A DNA stretch of 64,000 bases from Streptomyces sp. NBC_01341 (lineage in GTDB: Bacteria; Actinomycetota; Actinomycetes; Streptomycetales; Streptomycetaceae): NCBI RefSeq assembly GCF_035946055.1, contig NZ_CP108364.1, positions 6,820,001 through 6,884,000 on the forward strand, in the 5' to 3' direction. The notes under the pieces are model-generated. The model was not told the origin of the DNA and did no database searches. It was given only the letters and a program-made list of their open reading frames with translations. Shown here piece by piece: positions 35,808 through 44,535 of the stretch (position 1 is the first letter of the stretch; each line of letters starts with the position of its first letter). Both the position numbers and the translations under genes were made by a program.

Positions 35808-37241
35808 TCACGCCGTCACGCGCGCTACCAACACGCATGCGTCGTCGAGCCGTTCAGCCGAACCGAGCTCCTCGACGACGATACGCACGCAGTCCTGTGC
35901 CGTGCGGGCGCGGGCGAGGCATGGCGCCAGGTTCACCAGCGTGTCCGGACGGGCACTCCGGTCCTCGTGCCGTGTCAGTCCGTCGGTGTGCAGGACGAGC
36001 ACGTCGCCCGGTAGCAGGGCCACCTGGTCCTGCTCGTAGGTGACCCCGCTCGCGGCACCGAGCAGCACCCCGTCCGGCGCGGGCAGAGGACGCCCCACTC
36101 CATTGCGGAACAGCAGCGGCGCGGGGTGCCCCGCCTGCGCCCAGGCGAGTCTGCGGGTCACCGGATCGAAGCGGCAGCACACGGCGCTGCCGAGGGCGGG
36201 CTGCGCCGAACATTCGATCAGCTGGTTCAGGTGCCCCATCAGGGTGCCGGGGTCGACACCGGCGACGGCCATGCCGCGCAGCGCGCCGAGCAGCATCGCC
36301 ATCGACGAGGTGGCAGGGATGCCGTGGCCGGTCAGGTCCCCCACGCTGAGGAGGGTCTTTCCGTCCGGGAGCGGCAGAGCGTCGTACCAGTCGCCGCCGA
36401 TGAGGTCGCTCGCCCCGGACGGGAGGTAGTGGGCGGCGATGTCCAGCCCGCCTGCCCCCCGGCCGGATGACGGCAGGGAGCCGCGCCAGGGCGGCAGAAC
36501 GGCCTCCTGGAGTTCCACCGCCATCCGGTGTTCGGCCCGGGCACGCTGTTCACGGCGCCGTAGCGTCTCCTGCGTCCTGTCCACGGTGTGCCGGCTGCGG
36601 CGCAGCCGGCTGACATCGCGCAGCACGGCCCACATGGAAGCCGTGCAGCCGTCCGTGTCGAGGACGGGCTCGCCCATCATGTGCAGGGTGCGCATGCCGC
36701 CGCCGGGCAGCAGGATGCGGAATTCGCCGTCTATCGGTCTGCCGTCCACGAGGCAGTCCGTGACCATCGACGTCAGCAGGGGCTGGTCCTCGGCGAGGAG
36801 CACGGAAGGCAGCTCGTCCAGAGGCAGGGCTCCTTTGCCCGGATCCCTGCCGAAGATCGCGTACAGCTCGTCGGACCAGCTGACCTCGTCCGTCAGCAGG
36901 TTCCACTCGGCGCTGCCCACGCGGCTCAGCAGCGAGCCCGCGAGGGGGCCGGCAGCGGATTCGCGGTACGAGTCCTCCGCCGTCTCGGCGTCCGTCGGGT
37001 GCGGAATTCCGTCGCGCAGCTGTCCCAGGTGCTCGCCCAGGTCGTCGAGCTGGTGGACCGCGAGTTCACAGAGTGCTCTCTGCCAGCGCGACTGGGGGTC
37101 GTCGTCGTCGATCACGGAGGTGTCCCGGCGCACGGCGTCCACGTCCCCGCGCAACAGCAGGGTCCGGTTGATGAGAGCGTCGACGGCATGCCGCTCGGGC
37201 GGCTGTGGGGCGGGGCGGTCCGCGAACAGATGGGACGGCAT
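35808..37241 (-). CDS. PAS-SpoIIE PP2C-family phosphatase
   Basis: A 477-aa predicted Ser phosphatase acting on anti-anti-sigma-like partners. An N-terminal helical region (about 15-80) is followed by a PAS-like domain (about 105-215: AEWNLLTDEVSWSDELYAIFG) and a coiled segment (about 218-248). The SpoIIE/PP2C catalytic domain (about 250-477) has IGGDWYDALP (281-290) and VGDLTGHG as metal sites. ATG 37241 has GGAG 6 nt upstream. The longer frame to 37400 lacks support. No anti-sigma partner gene is adjacent. Confidence 0.85.
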   Translation of the reverse strand: MPSHLFADRPAPQPPERHAVDALINRTLLLRGDVDAVRRDTSVIDDDDPQSRWQRALCELAVHQLDDLGEHLGQLRDGIPHPTDAETAEDSYRESAAGPLAGSLLSRVGSAEWNLLTDEVSWSDELYAIFGRDPGKGALPLDELPSVLLAEDQPLLTSMVTDCLVDGRPIDGEFRILLPGGGMRTLHMMGEPVLDTDGCTASMWAVLRDVSRLRRSRHTVDRTQETLRRREQRARAEHRMAVELQEAVLPPWRGSLPSSGRGAGGLDIAAHYLPSGASDLIGGDWYDALPLPDGKTLLSVGDLTGHGIPATSSMAMLLGALRGMAVAGVDPGTLMGHLNQLIECSAQPALGSAVCCRFDPVTRRLAWAQAGHPAPLLFRNGVGRPLPAPDGVLLGAASGVTYEQDQVALLPGDVLVLHTDGLTRHEDRSARPDTLVNLAPCLARARTAQDCVRIVVEELGSAERLDDACVLVARVTA

Positions 37242-37749
37242 CTGGTACTCCGATACAGGCGGTGCGGCCGGTTCGTGGGGGTGGACCGAACACGACTGTC
37301 GCACAGGGCGGGGGAGCCCGTAAGGGGTTTGGCAACACTCGATGGGTTGTTGCTTCTGGCATATGTCATCGGCGGGGTGGGGCTGAGGTCCGCCGAACAC
37401 CCTTGCTCCTGGCGGGTAGTTGACGCAAGTCGACCGGCGTGATCAACCCGGTGTGCGCCCGCGTGCGCGACTCCCGCGCGGCTCACCTGCGTCCGAGCAG
37501 GGGTGATGCGGCGTTGCGCGGTGGGGTGGATCAAGGTGCGGGAGCGTCGGCCGCGCTCCGGATCGATGACGTGTTCCACGGGACGTGCACATGTGTACCG
37601 AGCACTCGTTCGCATGGACGGTTCCGAAGGCTGCGCCACGGCTCGCGCTGCGGGAATGGAGGGGCTCGTCCTTGTGTTGTGAGGGTCAGTAAGGAAAACG
37701 ACACCCATTCCCATGCGGGACTGGGGTCGGCACCCCGTCTGGAGGTCCC
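37242..37749. other. Intergenic region before rpmG
   Basis: 508 nt between the divergent phosphatase and L33 genes. I see no credible coding frame, RNA gene or mobile element. A short inverted pair GCAACA/TGTTGC (37332-37337 and 37348-37353) lies about 90 nt upstream of the phosphatase start, and a possible Zur-like half-site (see findings) precedes rpmG. Confidence 0.6.
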
Positions 37750-37914
37750 ATGGCACGCAGTGAGACCAGGCCCGTCGTCCAGCTCCGGTCGACGGCCGGA
37801 ACCGGCCACACCTACGTCACGCGGAAGAACCGGCGCAACGACCCGGACCGGCTGGAGCTGCGCAAGTTCGACCCGTCCGCCGGGCGCCACGTCGTGTTCC
37901 GCGAGTCCCGCTGA
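37750..37914 (+). CDS. rpmG: 50S ribosomal protein L33, zinc-independent (C-minus) paralogue
   Basis: A 54-aa ribosomal protein too short to be flagged by long-ORF searches. It starts at ATG 37750 with GGAGG 4 nt before it. Sequence segments TAGTGHTYVTRKNRRN and RLELRKFDPSAGRHVVF match L33. The four cysteines of the zinc-binding form are absent, so this is the type that substitutes under zinc limitation, often controlled by Zur in Streptomyces (family knowledge). A strong hairpin follows. Confidence 0.92.
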   Translation: MARSETRPVVQLRSTAGTGHTYVTRKNRRNDPDRLELRKFDPSAGRHVVFRESR

Positions 37915-37937
37915 CCGACGGCGGCGCCGTTCCTCCT

Positions 37938-37970
37938 CGGTCGGCGCGGGCTCCCGGCCTGCGCCGACCG
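37938..37970 (+). terminator. Hairpin after rpmG
   Basis: A perfect 10-bp stem (37938-37947 with 37961-37970) and a 13-nt loop, 24 nt after the L33 stop. Confidence 0.75.
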
Positions 37971-38101
37971 TGGTGTGGATCACATGAATGCATGCGAATT
38001 CACGGGAACGGCAGCTGGTGGTTTATCGTTCATCTATACGTGGGCGTGAGTGACGGAGCCCGCAGCGACCGGCGAACCGTCCCGCGAACACTCACAAACC
38101 G

Positions 38102-38132
38102 CCCCGGCTGGATTCCCCCGATCCGGCCGGGG
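38102..38132. terminator. 12-bp hairpin upstream of the TPR gene end
   Basis: Arms 38102-38113 and 38121-38132 pair over 12 bp with a single U-G wobble on the plus strand and a 7-nt loop. It probably terminates the minus-strand TPR gene that ends at 38167; its plus-strand partner may be rpmG read-through or an unannotated short transcript. Confidence 0.55.
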
Positions 38133-38166
38133 CTTCCGCGTTCTCCGGCCCATGCGGCGCGGGGCG

Positions 38167-38667
38167 TCACATCGTGTGCGTGAGGTCCGCGGCGTAGTAC
38201 TCGATGGCCGGCCGGTAGCGCCGCACACGGTCACTGTCGCTCGTCGCCGCGACCAGGCGCAGCAGTATCTGCATGGCCTCGTGGTGCTCGCCCGTGTTGA
38301 ACAACGCCATGGACAGGAAGGTCCGCAGCGCGCCGTCGTCCGGGAACTCCTCCACCCCGCGCCGCAGCGTCTCGACGGCCTGTCCGAACCGGCCCAGCAC
38401 GCGATAGGTGCTGCCGAGCCCGACCAGGGCGCCCCGGCGGTCGTCGTCATCGAGGCCGTCACCCTGCAGGCACCGCTCGTAGTACGGAACCGCCTCGGCT
38501 TCGAGGCCGAGCACATCATGGACCCAGGCGGTCTGATACGCGACGTCCACGCAGTCAGGGAAATCGGCCGTGAGGGCGAGGAGGAGCTCCCTCGCCTGCT
38601 CCGGATGCCCCTGCTCACGCAGCCTCACGGCCTCCGAGATCCGCTCGTCCTTGTCCTGTGCGCTCAT
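38167..38667 (-). CDS. Tetratricopeptide repeat protein
   Basis: A 166-aa all-helical protein with three to four TPR units (about 10-40, 43-75, 80-115, 118-150), for example SEAVRLREQGHPEQARELLL and FGQAVETLRRGVEEFPDD. No signal peptide, catalytic site or partner domain. Probably a protein-interaction adapter; no function is assigned. It is divergent from the VanZ gene over 62 nt. Confidence 0.75.
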   Translation of the reverse strand: MSAQDKDERISEAVRLREQGHPEQARELLLALTADFPDCVDVAYQTAWVHDVLGLEAEAVPYYERCLQGDGLDDDDRRGALVGLGSTYRVLGRFGQAVETLRRGVEEFPDDGALRTFLSMALFNTGEHHEAMQILLRLVAATSDSDRVRRYRPAIEYYAADLTHTM

Positions 38668-38729
38668 GCGCTCATGGTCGCATCCGAACCGTGGGTGTGC
38701 GGAACAGGGTTGGGGGCATCAGTTCCGCC

Positions 38730-39545
38730 ATGACAGCAGAGGCGGATCGTAGTACACGACGCAGAAGCGTGGGACGCCTTCTGCTGCGCGCAGCAGTACT
38801 GGCTGCCGCATTCCTGGCACTGGTGGCGTTCTCGGTCGTCCTGGCGAAGGTGACACTGACACCGTCCCCGGCCTCCGAGGACATCGTGACGTCCAACATG
38901 AAGCCGGGACGCTCCATCCGGCAGTACGCCGAGGACTACACCTTCCTCGCGGCGTGCAAGCAGGCCGGCGGGAACATCCTGCTCGGCACGCCCTTCGGGG
39001 TACTCCTGCCGATCCTGGTGCCCCGGCGCCTCAGGATGCTGCGGATGACCCTGCTGACCGTGCTGGTCATGGCGGTCGTGGAGCTCACGCAGGGTGCCCT
39101 GGTCGCCGGACGGGCCTTCGACATCGACGACGTGATCCTCAATACGACCGGCGCGCTGCTCGGCTACCTGGTGGTGGGCCGGCGCATCAGCCACCGCTAC
39201 CACGCGCTGGCGGACGCACCGGTCGCGCCGGACGAGGGGAAGACCGAACCTCGCACGCCGGCGAAGGCGGCGCGGTCCGGCGCATCGGACGGCGATGCCG
39301 GTGGAGGGTCGAAGCCCGGGTTCATGGGCAGGTTCCGAGGTGCGGGGCGCGGGGCGGAAGGCAAGACGGGGACGGCGGCCCCGCGGACGAAGTCCGGCGT
39401 CGCGGCGAAGCCCGGGTCGCGGCCCGTCGCGCGGCGGAGCGCGCCCGCGTCGGCCGCTCGCGGACGCGCCCTGTTCGACAAGGTGCGCGGTCGTCGGGAG
39501 AACCCGGGCGGGGGTGCGCCCGGACCCCGCCGACGCGGAGCGTAG
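38730..39545 (+). CDS. VanZ family membrane protein
   Basis: A 271-aa integral membrane protein. ATG 38730 is used because the preceding residues in the open frame are not protein-like. VanZ-family helices lie at about 18-42, 88-108, 109-125 and 135-150 (ACKQAGGNILLGTPFGVLLP, VVELTQGALVAG, DIDDVILNTTGALLGYLV). The last roughly 110 residues form a basic Gly/Ala/Pro cytoplasmic tail. VanZ is linked to low-level teicoplanin resistance in enterococci, but family members here have no proven role. Confidence 0.83.
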   Translation: MTAEADRSTRRRSVGRLLLRAAVLAAAFLALVAFSVVLAKVTLTPSPASEDIVTSNMKPGRSIRQYAEDYTFLAACKQAGGNILLGTPFGVLLPILVPRRLRMLRMTLLTVLVMAVVELTQGALVAGRAFDIDDVILNTTGALLGYLVVGRRISHRYHALADAPVAPDEGKTEPRTPAKAARSGASDGDAGGGSKPGFMGRFRGAGRGAEGKTGTAAPRTKSGVAAKPGSRPVARRSAPASAARGRALFDKVRGRRENPGGGAPGPRRRGA

Positions 39546-39553
39546 GGACTCGC

Positions 39554-39586
39554 GTCCGGATCAGGCCGGCCCGGCCTGATCCGGAC
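39554..39586. terminator. Perfect 16-bp inverted repeat between VanZ and cellulase
   Basis: Arms 39554-39569 and 39571-39586 are exact complements with a 1-nt centre, between convergent genes. Bidirectional terminator. Confidence 0.85.
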
Positions 39587-39594
39587 GAAGGACC

Positions 39595-41355
39595 CTAGAG
39601 TGCCGGGTGGGCGTTCTTCATGAGCTCCTGGAACTGGGCCGAGAACCACTTGCCGGAGACCGGAGCGTCGGGCAGCGCCCCTGACAGGTTGTTTCCGTTG
39701 CGGGCGTTACCCGTGTAGGTCGGGTCGCACATCCGGTCGAACCCCTTGCCCTCGTTGTTCGGAATCTCCTTGCTGGAGCCGTCCGATTCCCCCGGGGGCT
39801 TCATCCACACGTACGCGTCGATCCCTGCCGCCGGGGCCGCCTTCGGCCGTTCGCCGAGGCCGGCTCCGGCCTGGTTGCACCAGTTCCCGAGGTGGATGCG
39901 GCGGTCGTACCGGCCGCCGTTCACATAGGTGTCGACGCTGGTGGTGGCACCCGGTGCGGTCGGCCGGTTCGCACCGCCCCAGCCGTTGCGAGAGGTGTCG
40001 ATCAGCATGCCGATGCCGATGCCGGAGTCGAAGCCGACGGAGACGAGCTTGGTGCGGAATGCCTGCGCGAAGGACTGCTCGTCCGTGTAGCGGTTCCAGT
40101 CGACCCATTTCGACTGGCGTACGGACGTGCCGTTGACGGAGTCGTCGATGGTGAAGTTGGTTTCCTTGGTGGCTCCGTAGTTCGCGGTGTTGACGATGAA
40201 GCCGTGTACGTCGTCGACGGTCGCGCCCTCCGACGTGGCCGCGATCTTGAAGGTGTCGGCCGAGGGGCCGAAGTTGTCGTCCCAGCCGATCCAGCCGTGG
40301 TGCCCGGCGTCGATGTAGTTGTAGACGTTGGGCGCGTCGCCCAGCTTGTTCAGCGCGTAGCCGACGCCCTTCTCGTAGTTGCCGTTGGCCTTCATGACGT
40401 CACAGGCCGGGGTAGCGGTCGGGCGGCTGCCGGTGTTGGTGACCAGGTTGGGCAGGGAGTCGATCTCCACCGTCGTGACGATGCGCAGGCCTGCGTACTG
40501 CGAGTCGGCCAGGATCGCCGCGATGGGGTCGATGTACTCGGTCTTGTAGCGTCCGATCTCCGTGGGGCCGAGCTCGCCGTTGGACGCGAGCGCCGCGCAG
40601 TCCCGTCCCGGCAGGTTGTAGATGACGAGCTGCACGACGAGTTCGCCGGACCCCTTCTGGGCCAGGGCCGCGTCGAGGTGGTCGCGCAGGCCCATTCCGC
40701 CGTCGGTGCCCTCGATGGCGGCGATGCGGTCGAGCCAGACGCCGGTCGGCTGGTTGGCCACCCGGCTGCCCCCCGGTTCGGCGGCTGCCTTCGCCGACCA
40801 CTCCGGGTTCACGTAGACCTTGGCGCCCTCGTACGGGTTGTTGACGCGGCTGCCTGCGGGCGGGTCGGTGGGCGGGTCCGTGGGGTCGGTCGGATCCGTC
40901 GGGTCGGTCGCCCCACCGTTGCAGGTCACGCCGTTCAGTTTGAAGGCCGCCGGCACGGTGCTGTTGCCGTCGCCCGTCGAGTTGAAACCGAAGGAGGCGG
41001 AGCCGCCGGTGGCGAGGGTGCCGTTGTAGGAGAGGCTCTTCGCGGTGACGGCGGCGCCGGTCTGCGCGATGGTGGCGTTCCAGCCCTGACTGACACTCTC
41101 GCTGCCGGCGAAGGACCATTCCAGCTGCCAGCTGGACACCGCAGCACCGTTGTTCGTCACGCTCACCGCAGCGGTGAGGCCGCCGTTCCACTGGTTCTGG
41201 ATCTTGTAGTCGACCGTGCAGCCGGCCGCTGCGGCGGCCGTGGCTCCGAAGGGGACCGCCGCGGCGGCGGAGCCTGCGGCTGCGGCGACGAGGGTTCCCG
41301 CCGCTATGAGCGCCATTCTGGACCGGCGCAGGTTGGTGCGGCTCGTGCGGCTCAT
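39595..41355 (-). CDS. Secreted GH6 cellulase with N-terminal CBM2
   Basis: A 586-aa exported cellulase/cellobiohydrolase. Signal peptide about 1-44; cellulose-binding CBM2 46-145 (CTVDYKIQNQWNGGL to LNGVTCNG with paired Cys); Thr-Asp-Pro linker about 150-166; GH6 catalytic domain about 167-586. The GH6 acid region NLPGRDCAALASNGE (about 247-261) and SKWVDWNRYTDEQSFAQAF are seen. It hydrolyses beta-1,4-glucan, most likely releasing cellobiose. A perfect CebR box lies 367 nt upstream, consistent with cellobiose induction. Confidence 0.92.
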   Translation of the reverse strand: MSRTSRTNLRRSRMALIAAGTLVAAAAGSAAAAVPFGATAAAAAGCTVDYKIQNQWNGGLTAAVSVTNNGAAVSSWQLEWSFAGSESVSQGWNATIAQTGAAVTAKSLSYNGTLATGGSASFGFNSTGDGNSTVPAAFKLNGVTCNGGATDPTDPTDPTDPPTDPPAGSRVNNPYEGAKVYVNPEWSAKAAAEPGGSRVANQPTGVWLDRIAAIEGTDGGMGLRDHLDAALAQKGSGELVVQLVIYNLPGRDCAALASNGELGPTEIGRYKTEYIDPIAAILADSQYAGLRIVTTVEIDSLPNLVTNTGSRPTATPACDVMKANGNYEKGVGYALNKLGDAPNVYNYIDAGHHGWIGWDDNFGPSADTFKIAATSEGATVDDVHGFIVNTANYGATKETNFTIDDSVNGTSVRQSKWVDWNRYTDEQSFAQAFRTKLVSVGFDSGIGIGMLIDTSRNGWGGANRPTAPGATTSVDTYVNGGRYDRRIHLGNWCNQAGAGLGERPKAAPAAGIDAYVWMKPPGESDGSSKEIPNNEGKGFDRMCDPTYTGNARNGNNLSGALPDAPVSGKWFSAQFQELMKNAHPAL

Positions 41356-42026
41356 ACGAGTTCCGTTTCCTCAGCTGTCGAGGGCGCGCGGATGTCCGCG
41401 CAGCCCGATTGCGTACGGGTGGGTTACGTCGTAGTCGCTGATCAAGGACGGGTGGGGAGCGTCCCAGGTGCTCCGGTTCCGTCCGGTGGTGAGGTGGCGA
41501 AGCGCGGCGGCCGTCGAACCGCCCCGCACCGGGTGCGATGTGGGTGCGTCGGTGGGCTCAACCCGAGCGGCGGCCAACCGGGACTGCCAGTCGGGAAGTT
41601 GATCGGAAGTCGCCCCGGTGTGTCGAGCCGCTGGGCCGGCCACAGGTGCGGGAAGTGCCGTGGCTGTCGAAGTAATTCGACTCTTCACGTCTCTTGACTC
41701 CTCTATTTTCCGTCCCCATGCTGGGAGCGCTCCCACTGGTTCAAGGCCTGTGCTCGACCCGCACACCCCCACGTCGCCGAGCCGCGAGGAGGCACCGCGC
41801 ATGCCATCGGGACGCGCACGAAGAACCTGGTTACCGCGTCGGACCCGGGTGCCGGCATTCGACTCCGCCTGGCCACGGCCAAGGCGCTGCTCCACGAAAG
41901 GGCTCCACCCGTCCGGGGGCAGGACGCCGGCTCCGGCCGAGCCCGAAACCCCGCCCCCGTACAGGAATTGACGTAGTCGTGACCGTTCGGCGGAGTGAAA
42001 TCGCCGGACCGGGTCACATGTAAGGA
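41356..42026. other. Intergenic region between cellulase and DUF4230 genes
   Basis: 671 nt between divergent genes. No credible coding frame or RNA gene is seen. It contains the CebR-type palindrome at 41722-41735. The part from 41356 to 41720 is an unusually long cellulase leader if the box controls that gene. Confidence 0.6.
41722..41735. promoter_or_regulatory. CebR box TGGGAGCGCTCCCA
   Basis: An exact match to the 14-bp palindrome recognised by the cello-oligosaccharide repressor CebR in Streptomyces and its Thermobifida homologue (recalled). It lies between the divergent cellulase and DUF4230 genes. The cellulase is the natural target; control of DUF4230 is possible. Confidence 0.85.
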
Positions 42027-42740
42027 ATGACGTCCACTGACGTAAGGACAGACAGCACAGGCGATCCCGGCCAGGGCAGTGCGCCCCGGCGCCGCGCACG
42101 GACGCGGGGATGCCTGCCGTTCGCCGGGGTGGTCGCCGCGGCGCTGGTCCTGCTGCTCCTGGGCAGCAAGCTCAGCCTGCTTCCGGGGTTCGGCGACCTC
42201 TTCGGAGAGAAGACCAACGACCGGTCGGGTCCCGCAGTGCTCAAGTCCATCCAGGACATGAGCGCGTACGAGGCCGCCTCCGGCAACTTCCAGGTGGTCG
42301 TCGACCTGGAGAAGGACGCCAAGTACCTGCCCGACGCCATCCGCGGCACGCGCACCCTGTACGTCGGCGCGGGCACCGTCGGAGCATCCGTCGACCTCGG
42401 CCAGGTCGGCGAGAACGGCGTGACGGTCAACAAGGAACGGACCACGGCCGAGCTCCGGCTGCCGCATGCGGTCCTGGGCAAGCCCGCCCTGGATCCGGAC
42501 CGTTCCTACGCGGTGTCCAAGCAGCGCGGCTTCCTTGACCGGCTGGGCGACTTCTTCTCCGACAACCCGGGCAGCGAGCAGGCGGTCAACAAGCTCGCGG
42601 CCAAGCACATCGGGGAGGCGGCCGAGGAGAGCGGCCTCACGAAGCGGGCGGAGAAGAACACCACGTCGATGCTCCAGGGCCTGCTCGGCTCGCTCGGGTT
42701 CGAGAAGGTCACCGTCACCTACGTCGACTCACCCGCCTGA
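42027..42740 (+). CDS. DUF4230 membrane-anchored protein
   Basis: A 237-aa protein with one N-terminal transmembrane helix (about 30-50, LPFAGVVAAALVLLLLGS) and a soluble extracytoplasmic part. The DUF4230 segment is SAYEAASGNFQVVVDLEKDA and GTRTLYVGAGTVGASVDLG, and there is a helical tail. No function is known for the family. The gene stands alone. Confidence 0.8.
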   Translation: MTSTDVRTDSTGDPGQGSAPRRRARTRGCLPFAGVVAAALVLLLLGSKLSLLPGFGDLFGEKTNDRSGPAVLKSIQDMSAYEAASGNFQVVVDLEKDAKYLPDAIRGTRTLYVGAGTVGASVDLGQVGENGVTVNKERTTAELRLPHAVLGKPALDPDRSYAVSKQRGFLDRLGDFFSDNPGSEQAVNKLAAKHIGEAAEESGLTKRAEKNTTSMLQGLLGSLGFEKVTVTYVDSPA

Positions 42741-42830
42741 CCCCCCGTGGGGCGGACGGGAGGTCCTGCGGCACACTCACCGGAACGCACCGGCCGTACC
42801 GTCGGCCGGCAGAGCCGGGGAGTGACGACC

Positions 42831-43268
42831 ATGAGCGCCGAGACCGCCGAACGTTTCAGGGCCGCCGTCGAGAAGCACGATCCGGCAGCCCTCGAAGAGC
42901 TGTTCACCGAGGACGTCCGCCTCTTCAGCCCGGTGAAGTTCACTCCGTTCGAGGGCCGGCCGATGGTGCTCGGTCTCTTCGGTGTGCTCCTGCGCACCTT
43001 CGAGGACTTCCGCTACATCGGGCAGTTCGAGGGGGAGGCGCTCACCAGCGCCGAGGAGTCCGAGGAACCCTCGGAGATCCTGCTGTTCAAGGCATCGGTG
43101 AACGGCAAGGCCATCCACGGTATCGACCTGCTCCAGTTCGCGGAGGACGGCCGGATCAAGGAGTTCACGGTGATGGTCCGCCCGATGTCCGCCGTGCAGG
43201 CACTGGGTGAGGCCGTCCTGAAGGGGCTCGCCGCCGACGGTCTCGTACCGGACCCGGCCGCGGGCTGA
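42831..43268 (+). CDS. SnoaL/NTF2-like protein
   Basis: A 145-aa cone-fold (nuclear transport factor 2-like) protein with the classic N-terminal helix then strand pair (RFRAAVEKHDPAALEELFTE, VRLFSPVKFTPFEGR) and a late DLLQFAEDGRIKEFTVMVRP. Members range from polyketide cyclases to steroid isomerase-like enzymes, but no active site is evident. ATG 42831 follows GGGGAG. A hairpin follows the stop. Confidence 0.8.
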   Translation: MSAETAERFRAAVEKHDPAALEELFTEDVRLFSPVKFTPFEGRPMVLGLFGVLLRTFEDFRYIGQFEGEALTSAEESEEPSEILLFKASVNGKAIHGIDLLQFAEDGRIKEFTVMVRPMSAVQALGEAVLKGLAADGLVPDPAAG

Positions 43269-43280
43269 GACCACCGGTGT

Positions 43281-43309
43281 GCCCGGTCCGGGAGGCCTCC
43301 GGGCCGGGC
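43281..43309 (+). terminator. Hairpin after the SnoaL-like gene
   Basis: A nearly perfect stem (43281-43295 with 43296-43309, one bulge and one G-U) just after the stop codon. Confidence 0.55.
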
Positions 43310-43440
43310 GCTGCCGTGCCCGCCACCTCTTCGGGCGGGACCACGGCCCGGTTTGCCGTAACGGCAAGTTGCCTTGTCCAGGACGTGCCGCCCGCCGAAT
43401 GATGGTCCGGCAGACGCGCCCCGGGAACACGAGGAGAACC

Positions 43441-44448
43441 ATGCCGCAGCCCGTCCCCGCCGCCGAGCCCTCCAGCGCCGTCCCCGGGGCGGTCCACCGC
43501 CTGGTGGACGTCCCCGGCGGCCGGATCCACCTCCTGGAACAGGGGACCGGCCCGCTCGTGCTCATGATCCACGGCTTCCCCGAGACGTCGTACTCCTGGC
43601 GTCACCAGCTCCCGGCCGTCGCCGCGGCGGGCTACCGCGCGGTCGCCCTCGACGTACGCGGCTACGGGCGCTCCTCGGCCCCTCACTCCGTGGACGCCTA
43701 CCGCATGACGGCCCACGTCGCCGACAACGTCGGCGTCGTGCACGCACTCGGGGAGGAGACGGCGACGGTGGTGGGCCATGACTGGGGCTCGCCCATCGCC
43801 GCCAACAGTGCGCTGCTCCGCCCCGACGTGTTCACCGCGGTGGGCATGCTCAGCGTCCCCTACGCGCCCTGGAACCCGGTCAGGCCCACCGACGGGTTCG
43901 CACGCATTGGTGGCGACGAGGAGTTCTACGTCAGTTACTTCCAGGAACCGGGCCGCGCCGAGGCGGAGATCGACCCCGACGTACGGGGTTGGCTCGCCGG
44001 CTTCTACACCTCGCTGTCCGGCGACACGATGGCGGTGCCCGGCGCCCCGAGCCCCTTCTTCGTGCCCGCCGGAGCGTCCATGCGGGACCGGTTCACCGGC
44101 GGCGCCCTGCCCTCGTGGCTGAGCGACGAGGACCTGGAGGTGTACAGCGCAGACTTCGGCAGGACCGGCCTGACCGGCGCCCTCAACCGCTACCGCAACG
44201 TGGACCGGGACTGGGAGGACCTCTCGGTCTGGGCGGGGGCCCCACTCAAGAGTCCCGCGCTCTTCATCGGAGGCGGCCTCGACTCCTCGACGACCTGGAT
44301 GGCAGACGCGATCGCGGCCTACCCCACCACGCTGCCCGGCCTGATCTCCTCCCACATCATCGAGGGAGCCGGACACTGGATCCAGCAGGAGCGTGCCGCG
44401 GAGGTCAACGCGCTCCTGACCAAGTGGCTCCACACGGTGCACGCCTGA
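43441..44448 (+). CDS. Alpha/beta hydrolase, epoxide hydrolase-like
   Basis: A 335-aa alpha/beta hydrolase. The oxyanion motif MIHGFPETSYSWRHQ, the nucleophile elbow GHDWGSP (Asp, as in epoxide hydrolases) and the C-terminal His in GAGHWIQQE form the expected triad. A cap domain lies at about 135-245. ATG 43441 follows GAGGAGAACC. Substrate unknown. Confidence 0.85.
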   Translation: MPQPVPAAEPSSAVPGAVHRLVDVPGGRIHLLEQGTGPLVLMIHGFPETSYSWRHQLPAVAAAGYRAVALDVRGYGRSSAPHSVDAYRMTAHVADNVGVVHALGEETATVVGHDWGSPIAANSALLRPDVFTAVGMLSVPYAPWNPVRPTDGFARIGGDEEFYVSYFQEPGRAEAEIDPDVRGWLAGFYTSLSGDTMAVPGAPSPFFVPAGASMRDRFTGGALPSWLSDEDLEVYSADFGRTGLTGALNRYRNVDRDWEDLSVWAGAPLKSPALFIGGGLDSSTTWMADAIAAYPTTLPGLISSHIIEGAGHWIQQERAAEVNALLTKWLHTVHA

Positions 44449-44535
44449 TCCGCCCGCCGTGCGATGCGGCCCGCCACCCGGGCCGGCCGCGTGTCGCACT
44501 CCTGGTGCCGTGCACGGACCGGTCATGGTGGCTGG

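Noticed and set aside
37992..38183. 63-codon plus-strand frame after rpmG
   Set aside because: It contains a terminator hairpin and has no recognisable protein character; called non-coding.
40840..40915. Tandem Thr-Asp-Pro codons in the cellulase gene looked like a short DNA repeat array
   Set aside because: They encode the linker between CBM2 and GH6. Unit length and context do not fit CRISPR or a mobile repeat.
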